A stretch of 30,159 bases of DNA from Clostridia bacterium BRH_c25 (GCA_001515955.1 LOES01000231.1:1-30159); one strand, 5' to 3'. Positions 16,222-23,674 are shown, counted from the stretch's first letter. Notes: generated by a model from the sequence alone, not told the origin. Program-made: numbers and translations.

Positions 16222-16301
16222 AGGAATTGATTAAGAATCTGTTCTTTAGTAAACAATAAGTGCTATAATTGTATTAGAAAAACATTGAAAGGAGCAGCAG
16301 T

Positions 16302-16847
16302 ATGATAAATTGGGTTAAGGTAAATCTAGAGGCTATTGAGGCTATGCTTTATTTCTGGCAGGCAGTGAATGACCGCGAGAACCTTTCCGAAATGTTCATC
16401 TATGATATTGCAGCTATACCATGTTTAGCACTTGCATACGAGGACGAATTCAACGAAGAATCAGTTCGCAGAGCTCTAAGTGCCATTAAGAACAGGGAGA
16501 TATTCTCCAGAAACAGTAAAAAGGAAGGACGTTTCTACAGCAATAATCTGTGGATGATGGAGGATCTGAATTATACCAATTTAATGGTAGCTCCATTAAA
16601 GAAGCTTAACCTGGATTTTTTAACCGGCGATTTGAATTCTAAATATACAGACTCAGAATTTTCCGAGCTTGAAGTCATATTCTCCCCTTTGCATGTAGAG
16701 GACTATATTATCAAAGACAATAGGCTGATAATCAACTTCTTCAAGGTAAAACCCGGTGGAAATGAGACTTATATAGGCGATATGGAATTAAAGGAATATG
16801 TAAAGGAAAAACTTGAAGAATTGCTTTCAAATGCAGCTATGACCTAA
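16302..16847 (+). CDS. Conserved hypothetical protein, TDE2712-like
   Basis: 181-residue soluble protein. It resembles the clostridial/spirochaete family named TDE2712, from my memory of the pattern: MLYFWQAVNDRE near 15-26, FNEESVRRALSAI near 51-63, NNLWMMEDLNYTNLMVAPLKKLNL near 81-104 and VIFSPLHVEDYIIKDNRLIINFFKVKPG near 125-152. Function is unknown. The ATG follows AAAGGAGCAGCAGT, and a TATAAT at 16264-16269 with a weak TTCTTT 16 bp upstream may be its promoter. Ends before a GGAGCTCC hairpin. Confidence 0.78.
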   Translation: MINWVKVNLEAIEAMLYFWQAVNDRENLSEMFIYDIAAIPCLALAYEDEFNEESVRRALSAIKNREIFSRNSKKEGRFYSNNLWMMEDLNYTNLMVAPLKKLNLDFLTGDLNSKYTDSEFSELEVIFSPLHVEDYIIKDNRLIINFFKVKPGGNETYIGDMELKEYVKEKLEELLSNAAMT

Positions 16848-16906
16848 ACCACAGCCGATTCAACAATAGAGAAGGTAGCTTTATCGCAACTTTGCCATTA
16901 ATCTCA

Positions 16907-16928
16907 GGAGCTCCAGGAATGGAGCTCC
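16907..16928. other. GGAGCTCC hairpin between convergent genes
   Basis: Two copies of GGAGCTCC (itself a palindrome) separated by six bases form an 8-bp GC-rich stem. It lies between the convergent TDE2712-like and EamA genes, as a terminator would, but there is no T-run on either side. Confidence 0.5.
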
Positions 16929-16972
16929 CAATAATCCATGTCATTCGCTCAGCTGTCTAACCGGTCTTGCTA

Positions 16973-17857
16973 TTATGTATCCAGTTCCTCCGCTTTTGGG
17001 TCTTCTTTTTTCAAACTCACCTCTGCAATCAAAACACTTGTCAAAAGGATAGCCGCACCTGCATATCCCCTTAACGAAAGAATCTCTCCCAGAAATGTAA
17101 AGCCCAATGCCGCTGAAAAAACAGGCTCCAGGGAGAAAATAAGTCCTGCGTGTGTAGCACTGGTATACTTCTGCGCTGCTGCCTGAACGATATACCCCAC
17201 CGCAGTGCACAAAATACTTAGTGCCAGAATAGCACCCCAGAGCATGGCATTATCAGGCAATCTCACATTCTCAACAAACATTGAGAACACAATGCTGAAA
17301 AGGCCTACAAAGCCAAGCTGTAAAACCCCAAGGGCAATTGAGTCTACCTTTTTTGTAAAAACCCCTGTTGCTACAACATGCACGGCAAACAGCAAAGAAC
17401 ATAAGGTGCAAAGAACGTCTCCGCTGTTCATGCTCAGCTGACTGTTCAGTGTAAGCAAGGCAATCCCTATTGGTGCAATGCATACTCCGATAATCACTCT
17501 TTTCTCAATTTTCTGCTTTAAAAACACACCGGAAATTATAGGTATGAATACAACCGAAAGACTTACCAGGAAACCTGCATTTGAAGCAGTAGTGTATTTC
17601 AAGCCGAAGGTCTGCAGAATAAATACTGCAAATAGTATCACCGCCAAAATCAAAGAGTATTTTATCGTCTTGATATCTGCCTTGAGTATATTCTTGTAAA
17701 ATACAACAGCCGCTGCAATAAAAGCAATAATAAAACGCAGTGCCGTCAGGTTGAATGGTTGAAGAACATCAAGAGCAAGCTTTGTAAGAATGTATGATGA
17801 ACCCCAGAAAACCGTAATCATAAGCAGCATCAGATCTGCTCTAATCTGTCTGGTCAT
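16973..17857 (-). CDS. EamA/DMT family transporter
   Basis: Ten-segment membrane protein made of two EamA repeats (roughly residues 5-135 and 145-280). Family marks are the opening ADLMLLMITVFWGSSYILTKLAL near residues 6-28, FNLTALRFIIAFIAAA near 35-50, and the end-of-repeat LEPVFSAALGFTFLGE near 240-255. DMT proteins export amino acids, metabolites or drugs; substrate unknown. The ATG at 17857 follows GGGAGGGGGATTACATT; the frame is open much further but that part is a structured leader. The leader contains a small peptide and two hairpins, so expression is probably set by attenuation (see the entries at 17878-18060). Confidence 0.9.
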   Translation of the reverse strand: MTRQIRADLMLLMITVFWGSSYILTKLALDVLQPFNLTALRFIIAFIAAAVVFYKNILKADIKTIKYSLILAVILFAVFILQTFGLKYTTASNAGFLVSLSVVFIPIISGVFLKQKIEKRVIIGVCIAPIGIALLTLNSQLSMNSGDVLCTLCSLLFAVHVVATGVFTKKVDSIALGVLQLGFVGLFSIVFSMFVENVRLPDNAMLWGAILALSILCTAVGYIVQAAAQKYTSATHAGLIFSLEPVFSAALGFTFLGEILSLRGYAGAAILLTSVLIAEVSLKKEDPKAEELDT

Positions 17858-17877
17858 AATGTAATCCCCCTCCCAAT

Positions 17878-17905
17878 AAAAAAGACCATGGCAGCCATGA
17901 TCTTT
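17878..17905 (-). terminator. Leader terminator before the EamA gene
   Basis: On the minus strand AAAGA-T-CATGG, a 3-base loop, CCATG-G-TCTTT form a stem with one mismatch, followed by TTTTTT. It ends about 20 bases before the EamA start codon and just upstream of its ribosome binding site, the position of an attenuator. A small GGTGC-aaa-GCACC hairpin lies at 17913-17925. Confidence 0.7.
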
Positions 17906-17940
17906 TGTTTCCGGTGCAAAGCACCATATTATAATACAAA

Positions 17941-17966
17941 AGTCACGGACGCATTGGCCCGTGACT
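17941..17966 (-). promoter_or_regulatory. Upstream leader hairpin, competing structure
   Basis: AGTCACGG and CCGTGACT are perfect 8-bp arms around a 10-base loop, followed on the minus strand by TTTTGTATT, a weak T-run. The loop and arm contain CGGGCC, complementary to GGCCCG in the leader-peptide codons for Arg-Pro at about 18003-18010, so two mutually exclusive folds are possible. Confidence 0.6.
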
Positions 17967-17985
17967 GATATGCGGAATTCAGAAA

Positions 17986-18060
17986 CTATTTGATTCCAAT
18001 CCCGGGCCGCAAAACATGTTTTTTTGTTTTTGATTTGGCAGTTAATGATATTGATTTCAT
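17986..18060 (-). CDS. 24-residue leader peptide upstream of the EamA gene
   Basis: A short frame with an excellent ribosome binding site, GGAGGT at 18068-18073, seven bases before its ATG at 18060, ending at TAG (17986-17988). The peptide is basic, with Lys/Ser/Thr in the first half and the ending LRPGIGIK. It is followed by two hairpins and then the EamA gene, the layout of ribosome-controlled attenuators that govern antibiotic- or metabolite-responsive genes. The LRPG codons overlap the sequence able to pair with the first hairpin. I do not know a family for this peptide; that it is translated is inferred from the binding site alone. Confidence 0.65.
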   Translation of the reverse strand: MKSISLTAKSKTKKHVLRPGIGIK

Positions 18061-18178
18061 TTTTACGACCTCCATTTCTTCCAATTTCTTCTTTTTTACT
18101 ATAACATGTTGAATCATAAGAAGCAATATAAATAATACTGTCCATTACAAATTTTGTTGGATGCACAGGGCAGCTTCA

Positions 18179-18838
18179 CTACACTGATATATTCCGGACC
18201 CAATAACCCTCCGAGTAAAACTCTTCATTCAGTTTATACTCTATATCATTCGCAAAAATCGGCCCTCCTGTCACTAATGTATGATATTCACCGTTTTCTC
18301 CCGCAGAGTCTACTCCGATCCTCTCCAATTCATTTATTAAATCTTTGTTTACCTCTCTGCCCAAAAATTCTTTCCCTAATAAGTTTTCTTTGACTGATAT
18401 GATAACCGCTTTGAATCCATACTCAATAAATTCGTCTACTACTTTCCTCCGGGTTTTTTTCCATAAGGGATGGTATACTCCCATGCCGGCTGTATCACAT
18501 ACCCTCTTAATCCAATGCAAATGCTCCTCCAAATCTATATCGCCAAACACGCCAAGGCTAATACCGCTTTCTCCCGCTTCCTCCAAAACCTTAATAAAGT
18601 TTGCTTCATAATTTTTCAGAGAAGTAGCATATGTATCCAGCGGAATATTAAGTGCTTCGGACTGTCTTTTAAGGACCTCCACCGATAGACCATGGGCTCT
18701 GGACCGCTCACCGTTTTCTACCAGCATTGTAATCAGCTTTTGGGGTATGCCCCCTTGTCTGATAGCATAATACAGGGATAAACAGGAGTCTTTTCCTCCG
18801 CTCCAGGAACAAAAAAAAGCCTTATTGTTAATATCCAT
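18179..18838 (-). CDS. Dph6-like ATP pyrophosphatase (diphthine-ammonia ligase domain, DUF71)
   Basis: Alpha-hydrolase of the PP-loop fold. SGGKDS (residues 13-18) binds the ATP pyrophosphate, and GENGEYHTLVTGGPIF near 180-195 is the second family signature. Eukaryal and archaeal members amidate diphthine on EF2; bacteria lack diphthamide, so bacterial members do another ATP-driven amidation or ligation, not established. Length 219 is usual. The ATG follows AAAAGGAGAGTCTAAAT. It sits 34 bases after the HAD gene on the same strand and could be cotranscribed with it. Confidence 0.88.
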   Translation of the reverse strand: MDINNKAFFCSWSGGKDSCLSLYYAIRQGGIPQKLITMLVENGERSRAHGLSVEVLKRQSEALNIPLDTYATSLKNYEANFIKVLEEAGESGISLGVFGDIDLEEHLHWIKRVCDTAGMGVYHPLWKKTRRKVVDEFIEYGFKAVIISVKENLLGKEFLGREVNKDLINELERIGVDSAGENGEYHTLVTGGPIFANDIEYKLNEEFYSEGYWVRNISV

Positions 18839-18872
18839 ATTTAGACTCTCCTTTTTATATTCATCACTTTTA

Positions 18873-19508
18873 TCATATAGTACGCGGACATGTTATTATT
18901 TTCAGTATGTCTTCAGGGCTGTGCAGAAGATATGCAGGTTCAATCCCTTCAACACTTTTCGCTCCCCACAGAGCCAATCCGAATTTCACGCCCGCCCCCT
19001 CGGCACATTCCTTATCATATATCGTATCCCCAATGTAGACTATATCCTCCGGATTGTTTCCGGATATCTCCAAAAGCTTCAAAATCGGATCAGGGTGAGG
19101 TTTATGCCTGGCAGTATCATCTGCGCAAACTACATAATCAAAATAATCCGCCAACCCCATAGGAATAAAATTACTCTCGAACTCTTTTCTTGTCTTTGAA
19201 GTAACAATTCCGGTTTTTATATCATCAGCTTTTAATTTCATAAGGCAATTATTAATTCCCTCAAAGACTGAAATGGTGTCTCTAAAATCATCAAGGTACC
19301 TGATCCACTTTCCAGCGGAATTTTCTATGTCATTAACTCCAAGCCTTTCTAATGTTACTGCTCCAGGTATCCCAAACGCAAAGTCAAGCTCATCCTTTGA
19401 ATATCCCTGTCCCAAATCTTCCTCCAATACTTTTTGAAGTGAAGTAATAATAGCTTCTCCGGTATCAATAAGCGTACCGTCAACATCAAAAACTACACAT
19501 TTAATCAC
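18873..19508 (-). CDS. HAD-superfamily phosphatase, phosphoglycolate-phosphatase-like
   Basis: Cytoplasmic phosphatase with all HAD motifs: motif I FDVDGTLIDT with Asp8 nucleophile and Asp10, motif II TGIVTSKT near 96-103, motif III lysine in KPHPDP near 135, and motif IV YIGDTIYDKECAEGAG near 156-171. A helical cap lies between motif I and II, as in PGP/PpaX enzymes. Substrate could be phosphoglycolate, pyrophosphate or another small phosphate ester. The start is a GTG at 19508 after TGAGGAGGAATTA. 211 residues. Confidence 0.88.
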   Translation of the reverse strand: MIKCVVFDVDGTLIDTGEAIITSLQKVLEEDLGQGYSKDELDFAFGIPGAVTLERLGVNDIENSAGKWIRYLDDFRDTISVFEGINNCLMKLKADDIKTGIVTSKTRKEFESNFIPMGLADYFDYVVCADDTARHKPHPDPILKLLEISGNNPEDIVYIGDTIYDKECAEGAGVKFGLALWGAKSVEGIEPAYLLHSPEDILKIITCPRTI

Positions 19509-19646
19509 ACTAATTCCTCCTCAAAACACCTATTCCCTTCTTGCATTATAAAATCAATTTTTAACAACTGCCAGAAAGTCCGCATCACTAAAACCAAAAT
19601 CAAATGCCCCTAATGAACCGGAATTTTATTCATCATTGCATTTCTC

Positions 19647-20000
19647 CTAACTTAGAAATATCCCACATGATGGACACACCTTATCTTCTGGAGACGTTTC
19701 TGCGGAACATACCGGGCATTTGTTTGCCATTTCAAATAAATCCAGTATTCTCTTATACTCTTTCTCTCTCTTAAACCATTCAAAAACTCTTCCAAGTACA
19801 ACAATCCCGCATAACATGGCGTTATTTGCAACAATAGCGAATACTACACTTATATCGTTAGGGTTCCTTATCAGGAAAATAATAACTGTAGTTAAAGTTA
19901 CTGCTATAAAAAAGCGTATGGCATATGGTATGACATAAGCAAATATTCCTTTCTCATGCTTCGGTCTCCAACTTGCAATAATGCTTTCATTGCTATTCAT
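19647..20000 (-). CDS. Small membrane protein with C-terminal zinc ribbon
   Basis: 117 residues. Two hydrophobic segments near 23-44 and 51-72 are followed by a charged stretch and a C-terminal zinc ribbon CPVC...CPSC (Cys near 96, 99, 110, 113). The protein would sit in the membrane with the ribbon in the cytoplasm. No named function is known to me for this arrangement. The ATG at 20000 follows GGTGGAGGAAG. Between 19509 and 19646 there is no gene. Confidence 0.78.
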   Translation of the reverse strand: MNSNESIIASWRPKHEKGIFAYVIPYAIRFFIAVTLTTVIIFLIRNPNDISVVFAIVANNAMLCGIVVLGRVFEWFKREKEYKRILDLFEMANKCPVCSAETSPEDKVCPSCGIFLS

Positions 20001-20031
20001 CTTCCTCCACCTTTCAATTATGCCGATATAC

Positions 20032-20145
20032 CTAATCTTTATAATTCAACTTGTCGGCTACTCGTTCCAGATAATAAGCAGCTCCATACAACTTTAATTT
20101 TTCAGCTTCTATCTTTATGACAACCCTCTCAAACAACAAATGACT
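20032..20145 (-). pseudogene. Possible C-terminal fragment of a lost gene
   Basis: A 37-codon stretch ending in TAG reads like protein (basic and acidic residues, FERVVIKIEAEKLKLYG then AAYYLERVADKLN), but it has no ATG or binding site and its upstream frame runs into the end of the GNAT gene. I take it as the tail of a deleted gene; its family is not recognised. Chance coding appearance remains possible. Confidence 0.3.
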
Positions 20146-20170
20146 GGAAAGTGATGATCTGAATACAATC

Positions 20171-20752
20171 TCACTGCTTTTCAGAGCAAAGCTTATCAAG
20201 TGTTTCAAGGGTTAAATTTCTTTTAAACTCTGACGCGAGTATATCCATAAAATACTCGTCATATTTATTCGGTCCCATAATAACTGCCTCACGTCTTTTT
20301 CCAATAAGTTTGAAGCCGCACTTCTCGTAGCATCTGATACCTCTCTTATTAAATGCTTTAACAATCAGCATTACGCTGTTCAAATTAAGAATGTTAAATG
20401 AAAAATCAAGCAATAATTCTATGGCTTCTGTTCCATAGCCCTTACCCCAGTATTCTTTTTCCCCAATAAATATGCCTAATTCTGCTTTTTTGTCTATAAG
20501 ATCAACATTTGCCAAACCTATATTCCCAATAACCTTTTCCTTCTCTGAATCAACAATGGCAAAGCAGTATTCTTCTTTGCTTATACGTTCCAAAATCTCT
20601 CTTTCCTTTGACAAAGAATATATTTTGGGCGTAGAAGTCAAATAGATATTGACTTCCAGATCATTGATCCATTTTGCATATACTTCTGCATCCTCAGGAT
20701 TTACCGGTGAGAGGAACAGTCTTTTCCCTATGATTTTTTTGAAATATGCCAT
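20171..20752 (-). CDS. GNAT acetyltransferase, RimJ/RimL type
   Basis: 193 residues from the ATG at 20752, chosen because GGAGGTTGACATTT precedes it; the frame is open to 20827 without a binding site. Seen: RLFLSPVNPEDAEVYAKWINDLEV near 10-33, acetyl-CoA loop YWGKGYGTEAIELL near 104-117, and NKRGIRCYEKCGFKLIGKRRE near 138-158. It is a paralogue of the gene at 12426-12968 with the same domain layout. It follows the methyltransferase gene after 71 bases and may be cotranscribed with it. Target amine unknown. Confidence 0.88.
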   Translation of the reverse strand: MAYFKKIIGKRLFLSPVNPEDAEVYAKWINDLEVNIYLTSTPKIYSLSKEREILERISKEEYCFAIVDSEKEKVIGNIGLANVDLIDKKAELGIFIGEKEYWGKGYGTEAIELLLDFSFNILNLNSVMLIVKAFNKRGIRCYEKCGFKLIGKRREAVIMGPNKYDEYFMDILASEFKRNLTLETLDKLCSEKQ

Positions 20753-20823
20753 AAATGTCAACCTCCGTTTATTCATCTGCCACATGGCCTGTCGCTTAAT
20801 GGTGTATGTTCTCAATTCAGAAA

Positions 20824-21549
20824 TCATTTCTTCTGTGAAATAATTGTTATTGCGGCACCCTCATTTATTATTTTCAATACCTCGAAATTATGCAGCCTTA
20901 AGAAGAGCTTCAGCTCATCCTCAGTAAAAGCTCTTAGTATTGACTTATCTTCAATCACGTCTATTTCCTTCCCGTTTTCTTCAATATAATATTTCGCATC
21001 CCAGTTCCAGGTCCATCCTGTTTCCATATTAAAGGAGTTATCGCTTACTCTTTTGTATGTCTTGCCTTCATATTCGGAGACCTGCTCGATATGACTTCTG
21101 AAGTTAGAAAATAGCTCACTTGCATTAAAATTGTCAAATATAAAAATTCCAGAATCCTTTAGTGCTTTGTTTACAGATTCAAGACATCTATTAACGTCAT
21201 CATTTCTTAGCATATATGTAAAGCTCCGCCCGGTTATCAAAACTGCATCAAAATTCTCATCAAAGCCTAATTCTCTCATATCTCTTTGCAGGAACTGAAT
21301 ATCAGGATTGTTTTCTTTTGCTATCCCTAGCATATTGGCTGATAAATCGGTACCTATATAATCATAATTTGCATCAACAAAATATTTTGCAAGATTCCCG
21401 CTTCCACAGCCGACTTCCAAGACTTTGCAGCAGCCATACTCTTTGAAGATTCTATCATGCAGTTTAAACTCCTCATGATAATTAAATATAGACTGATACA
21501 TCTCATGATACATTCTGGCCAACTCATAATATAATTTACTCAAGCCCAT
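20824..21549 (-). CDS. Class I SAM-dependent methyltransferase
   Basis: 241 residues. The SAM-binding motif I VLEVGCGSGNLAKYF lies near 40-54, motif II DYIGTDLSANML near 62-73, and the acidic loop at QFLQRDMRELGFDENFDAVLITG near 85-107. The C-terminal part is a beta-rich substrate cap with aromatic residues (TGWTWNWDAKYYIEENG near 169-185), of the kind in small-molecule methyltransferases. Substrate unknown. The ATG at 21549 follows GGAAGTGT. A near-perfect 49-base palindrome with a promoter inside it lies 27 bases upstream. Confidence 0.88.
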   Translation of the reverse strand: MGLSKLYYELARMYHEMYQSIFNYHEEFKLHDRIFKEYGCCKVLEVGCGSGNLAKYFVDANYDYIGTDLSANMLGIAKENNPDIQFLQRDMRELGFDENFDAVLITGRSFTYMLRNDDVNRCLESVNKALKDSGIFIFDNFNASELFSNFRSHIEQVSEYEGKTYKRVSDNSFNMETGWTWNWDAKYYIEENGKEIDVIEDKSILRAFTEDELKLFLRLHNFEVLKIINEGAAITIISQKK

Positions 21550-21575
21550 ACACTTCCTTCATTTCAGAAAATTGC

Positions 21576-21624
21576 TAACAAAAGCGATATTATGGTTAAT
21601 TATACCATAATATCGCTTTTGTTA
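21576..21624 (-). promoter_or_regulatory. Long perfect palindrome enclosing the methyltransferase promoter
   Basis: Arms of 21 bp (21576-21596 and 21604-21624) match perfectly around a 7-base centre. On the minus strand TTAACA and TATAAT fall within it 15 bp apart, so the promoter of the methyltransferase gene is inside the dyad. There is no T-run, so it is not a typical terminator; an operator or a tiny mobile-element remnant are the options. Confidence 0.6.
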
Positions 21625-21689
21625 ATATGAACAGCATCTATCCACTATTCTGTATTAAAAAAGCCGCCATGGACAGCGACCCTCTAATT

Positions 21690-21932
21690 TTATTTATATA
21701 TATCTCCTCTTGTATCAATCTTAACTATTATTATATTCTCATTTTCGACATGATATATTATTCTGTACTTTCCTACCCTTAATCTGAACAATGGCGGATG
21801 TTTCTCTCCTTGTAGCTTTTTAATATCTCCCTGAGGAATTCTCACTATTGCTTCAATTATTCTTTTTCTCGTATCTTTTTCATAATCGCTCATAGACTTG
21901 TAAGCACTCTTCAAGTAAATAATATTTCTCAT
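21690..21932 (-). CDS. RelE/ParE-type toxin
   Basis: 80-residue small toxin of the RelE/ParE fold. The C-terminal half has the family core LQGEKHPPLFRLRVGKYRIIYHVENENIIIVKIDTRGDIY (residues 39-79), with the RLRVGKYRIIY strand and the final DTRGDIY strand. Family members cleave mRNA at the ribosome (RelE) or poison gyrase (ParE); the Arg set (Arg50, Arg52, Arg57) fits either. It starts two bases after the antitoxin stop, the usual antitoxin-first order. Confidence 0.87.
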   Translation of the reverse strand: MRNIIYLKSAYKSMSDYEKDTRKRIIEAIVRIPQGDIKKLQGEKHPPLFRLRVGKYRIIYHVENENIIIVKIDTRGDIYK

Positions 21933-21934
21933 TA

Positions 21935-22147
21935 CTATTCACCTAACAATAGTTCTTTCACTTTATTTGAAGGTATCCTCTCGTCATTTTCAATCTTATT
22001 CCATATTTCTTCTTCTTCTTCGCTGTCCAAGTGTAATTCCTGTTCTTTCTTACCCTTCAGATATAATAAAAAATCAATTACCTCTCCCGCTTTTGTCTCT
22101 GGTATCTCATCAATTAATTTCTTGATAATATCCTTGGCCGTATTCAT
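21935..22147 (-). CDS. Antitoxin paired with the RelE/ParE-type toxin
   Basis: 70-residue, acidic protein with a helical N-terminal part (AKDIIKKLIDEIPETKAGEVIDFLLYLKGKK near 4-34) and a flexible acidic tail, the arrangement of type II antitoxins that dimerise at the front and wrap the toxin with the tail. The family resembles the DUF2281-like antitoxins. It lies directly upstream of the toxin gene and follows GGTGGTGAGATTTT. No operator dyad could be picked out with confidence. Confidence 0.8.
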   Translation of the reverse strand: MNTAKDIIKKLIDEIPETKAGEVIDFLLYLKGKKEQELHLDSEEEEEIWNKIENDERIPSNKVKELLLGE

Positions 22148-22257
22148 AAAATCTCACCACCAATTGCTATTTATTTATATTTTACCACATTCTGCGGAAA
22201 AAATTTAGCCACAATTATTAAATGAGTTCGTCCATAAATGTCAGCTTCTAAATTCAT

Positions 22258-22683
22258 TTAAAGCATATTATACCAATATACTATATCATCATCGTGGGAA
22301 GCTTTTGCACCTGTTGATTCATATAGACATACTGCCGGTTTATTGGATTTATTTGTAATTAGGAATATCTTTAATATTTTATTCTCTTTGCATATTCCAA
22401 TAAGCTCATTTATCATCTTTTTGCCAATACCCCTTTGTCTATATTCCTCTAAAACACTTACCTCATAAATATATATCATATCATCTTGTCCATCATACCT
22501 TTGTAATCGGTAGCCCAGAACAAAACCAACGATCCGCTCTGCTTCAATACACGCAACAATATAATTCGAATCGTTTTGAAGAAATCTTTCAGCAGCTCCG
22601 GGATTTGAAGTATCTGTTCTAAATGTCTTTACCATCTCTATAACCTTTTGTGAATCAGTTGGCTTCAACCTTCTAATCTCCAT
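22258..22683 (-). CDS. Small GNAT acetyltransferase
   Basis: 141-residue single-domain acetyltransferase. The acetyl-CoA loop EEYRQRGIGKKMINEL lies near 75-90 and the terminal NKSNKPAVCLYESTGA segment near 112-127, the classic AAC(3)-I/FR47-like layout. Substrate unknown. Its upstream 40 bases are nearly the same as those before the gene at 23060-23548, which suggests a duplicated leader. The ATG follows GGGGGATCGCATTAA. Confidence 0.88.
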   Translation of the reverse strand: MEIRRLKPTDSQKVIEMVKTFRTDTSNPGAAERFLQNDSNYIVACIEAERIVGFVLGYRLQRYDGQDDMIYIYEVSVLEEYRQRGIGKKMINELIGICKENKILKIFLITNKSNKPAVCLYESTGAKASHDDDIVYWYNML

Positions 22684-22720
22684 TTAATGCGATCCCCCAA
22701 TTATCTATTACTCAATTATC
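22681..22720 (-). repeat. Duplicated gene leader, copy 1
   Basis: The 40 bases containing the start codon and leader of the GNAT gene match those at 23546-23585 in about 34 positions with two small shifts. Shared blocks are CATTTAA, TTATCTAT and CTCAATTAT (plus strand). Both sit directly in front of a minus-strand start codon. Confidence 0.65.
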
Positions 22721-22735
22721 TGATCCCAAAGCACT

Positions 22736-23026
22736 TCATTCAATTCCCTTTACCAATAGAGTATCACACTTTGCTGCTCTTAATCGATGCTGGAGTATTG
22801 TCTGGTATTCCTGAGACCTGTACCAGCGTTTCAGCTCCATTTCATTTGGAAATTGTATAATGACAATCCTGCTGTATGACCAATCTCCCTCAAGCACCTC
22901 CGGATCTTCATCAACAGATAGGTACTTACCATTGAATTTAGCAAAAACCTCATCAACACCATCCAGGTATTTCTGATACTCATCCTTGTCACTGATTTGT
23001 ATTTGTGCAACAAAATAACAGCCCAT
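22736..23026 (-). CDS. DUF1330-like small protein
   Basis: 96 residues from the ATG at 23026, which follows GGGAGGGAGCAT; the open frame begins 15 bases earlier. Pattern matches the DUF1330 dimeric alpha-beta barrel family: YFVAQIQISDKDEYQKYLD near 3-21, LEGDWSYSRIVIIQFPNEMELKRWYRSQEYQTI near 45-77. Such proteins resemble mono-oxygenase-like or isomerase folds and most have no assigned reaction. The upstream gene (23060-23548) ends 33 bases before it, so the two may share a transcript. Confidence 0.82.
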   Translation of the reverse strand: MGCYFVAQIQISDKDEYQKYLDGVDEVFAKFNGKYLSVDEDPEVLEGDWSYSRIVIIQFPNEMELKRWYRSQEYQTILQHRLRAAKCDTLLVKGIE

Positions 23027-23059
23027 ATGCTCCCTCCCCAATCCAAATCACCATGCTCA

Positions 23060-23548
23060 CTAGTAAACATGTCCTTTAATAGTCCAATCCTCTATGTCAA
23101 CCCTAATTGATTCCGCAAAAACATAAATCCTGGCATTACCTCTTTTGAAGGTATTCTTATCTGATTTGTCTTGACTAAAGCCATATTCTTTTAGAATTGA
23201 CTTTGCCTTGTCACTGGAGTCTCCCGGCCTGATACCACAAATGCTGTATTTGGGATCCGACATGTCAATCTGACCTACTTTGCCATGCAGCAATCCTTCC
23301 CATGGGTAAGCGATTACAACAGCAGAGTTATCATACTCATAGAATTGTGCTCCGAATCCTCCGATAGGGTTGCCCTCTCCAAGAATCTCCTCTACCTGGG
23401 ATGATGTCATCAGCAATTTCACATCAGATATGTTCAGGTTCTTATTTATTCTGTATGCATCTATATATGGTGAAAATGCATACTCCAAAAGAATCAGTGC
23501 GGTTAAGCAGATTACTACAATTATTAAGAATTTCCTTCTAATCTTCAT
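23060..23548 (-). CDS. Membrane-anchored hypothetical protein
   Basis: 162 residues. An N-terminal anchor at residues 6-24 (after MKIRRK) puts the rest outside the cell. The outer part includes SDVKLLMTSSQVEEILGEGNPIGG near 42-65, a pattern like the BamE/SmpA fold used in many Gram-positive surface proteins (MTSSQVEEILG helix then Gly turn), and a second similar repeat, CGIRPGDSSDKAKSILKEYGF near 104-124. Function unknown. Its leader repeats that of the GNAT at 22258. Confidence 0.72.
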   Translation of the reverse strand: MKIRRKFLIIVVICLTALILLEYAFSPYIDAYRINKNLNISDVKLLMTSSQVEEILGEGNPIGGFGAQFYEYDNSAVVIAYPWEGLLHGKVGQIDMSDPKYSICGIRPGDSSDKAKSILKEYGFSQDKSDKNTFKRGNARIYVFAESIRVDIEDWTIKGHVY

Positions 23549-23585
23549 TTAAGGCATCACCCCAGTTATCTATCGCTCAATTATT
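23546..23585 (-). repeat. Duplicated gene leader, copy 2
   Basis: Second copy of the 40-base leader described at 22681-22720, directly in front of the start codon of the membrane-anchored hypothetical gene. Confidence 0.65.
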
Positions 23586-23613
23586 TTTATAACCAAGATT
23601 GTTTTGCTGACAT

Positions 23614-23630
23614 AGGGTTGTCACAATCCT
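23614..23630. promoter_or_regulatory. Dyad upstream of the truncated reductase gene
   Basis: AGGgTTGTcACAAtCCT is symmetric except for its centre and one pair, and lies just before TATATAAT boxes at 23633-23648 on the plus strand. It looks like an operator for the gene starting at 23675. Confidence 0.4.
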
Positions 23631-23674
23631 GCTATATAATTCCTATATAATAATTTTAAGGAGGAATCAATTTT

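Noticed and set aside
16907..16928. GGAGCTCC hairpin as an intrinsic terminator
   Set aside because: Stem is good but neither strand has a following T-run, so I list it only as a hairpin.
17858..18166. Long N-terminal extension of the EamA frame to 18166
   Set aside because: This part has the leader peptide in another frame, two hairpins and a T-run, and the real ribosome binding site lies just before 17857. The extension has no membrane or domain character.
19554..19625. 23-codon protein-like tail (FGFSDADFLAVV) between the zinc-ribbon and HAD genes
   Set aside because: Too short to call, no start, not recognised.
22168..22257. 28-codon minus-strand frame directly after the GNAT stop (starting ATGAATTTAGAAGC)
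   Set aside because: Looks partly protein-like but is short, has no binding site of its own and no family; may be chance or a scrap.
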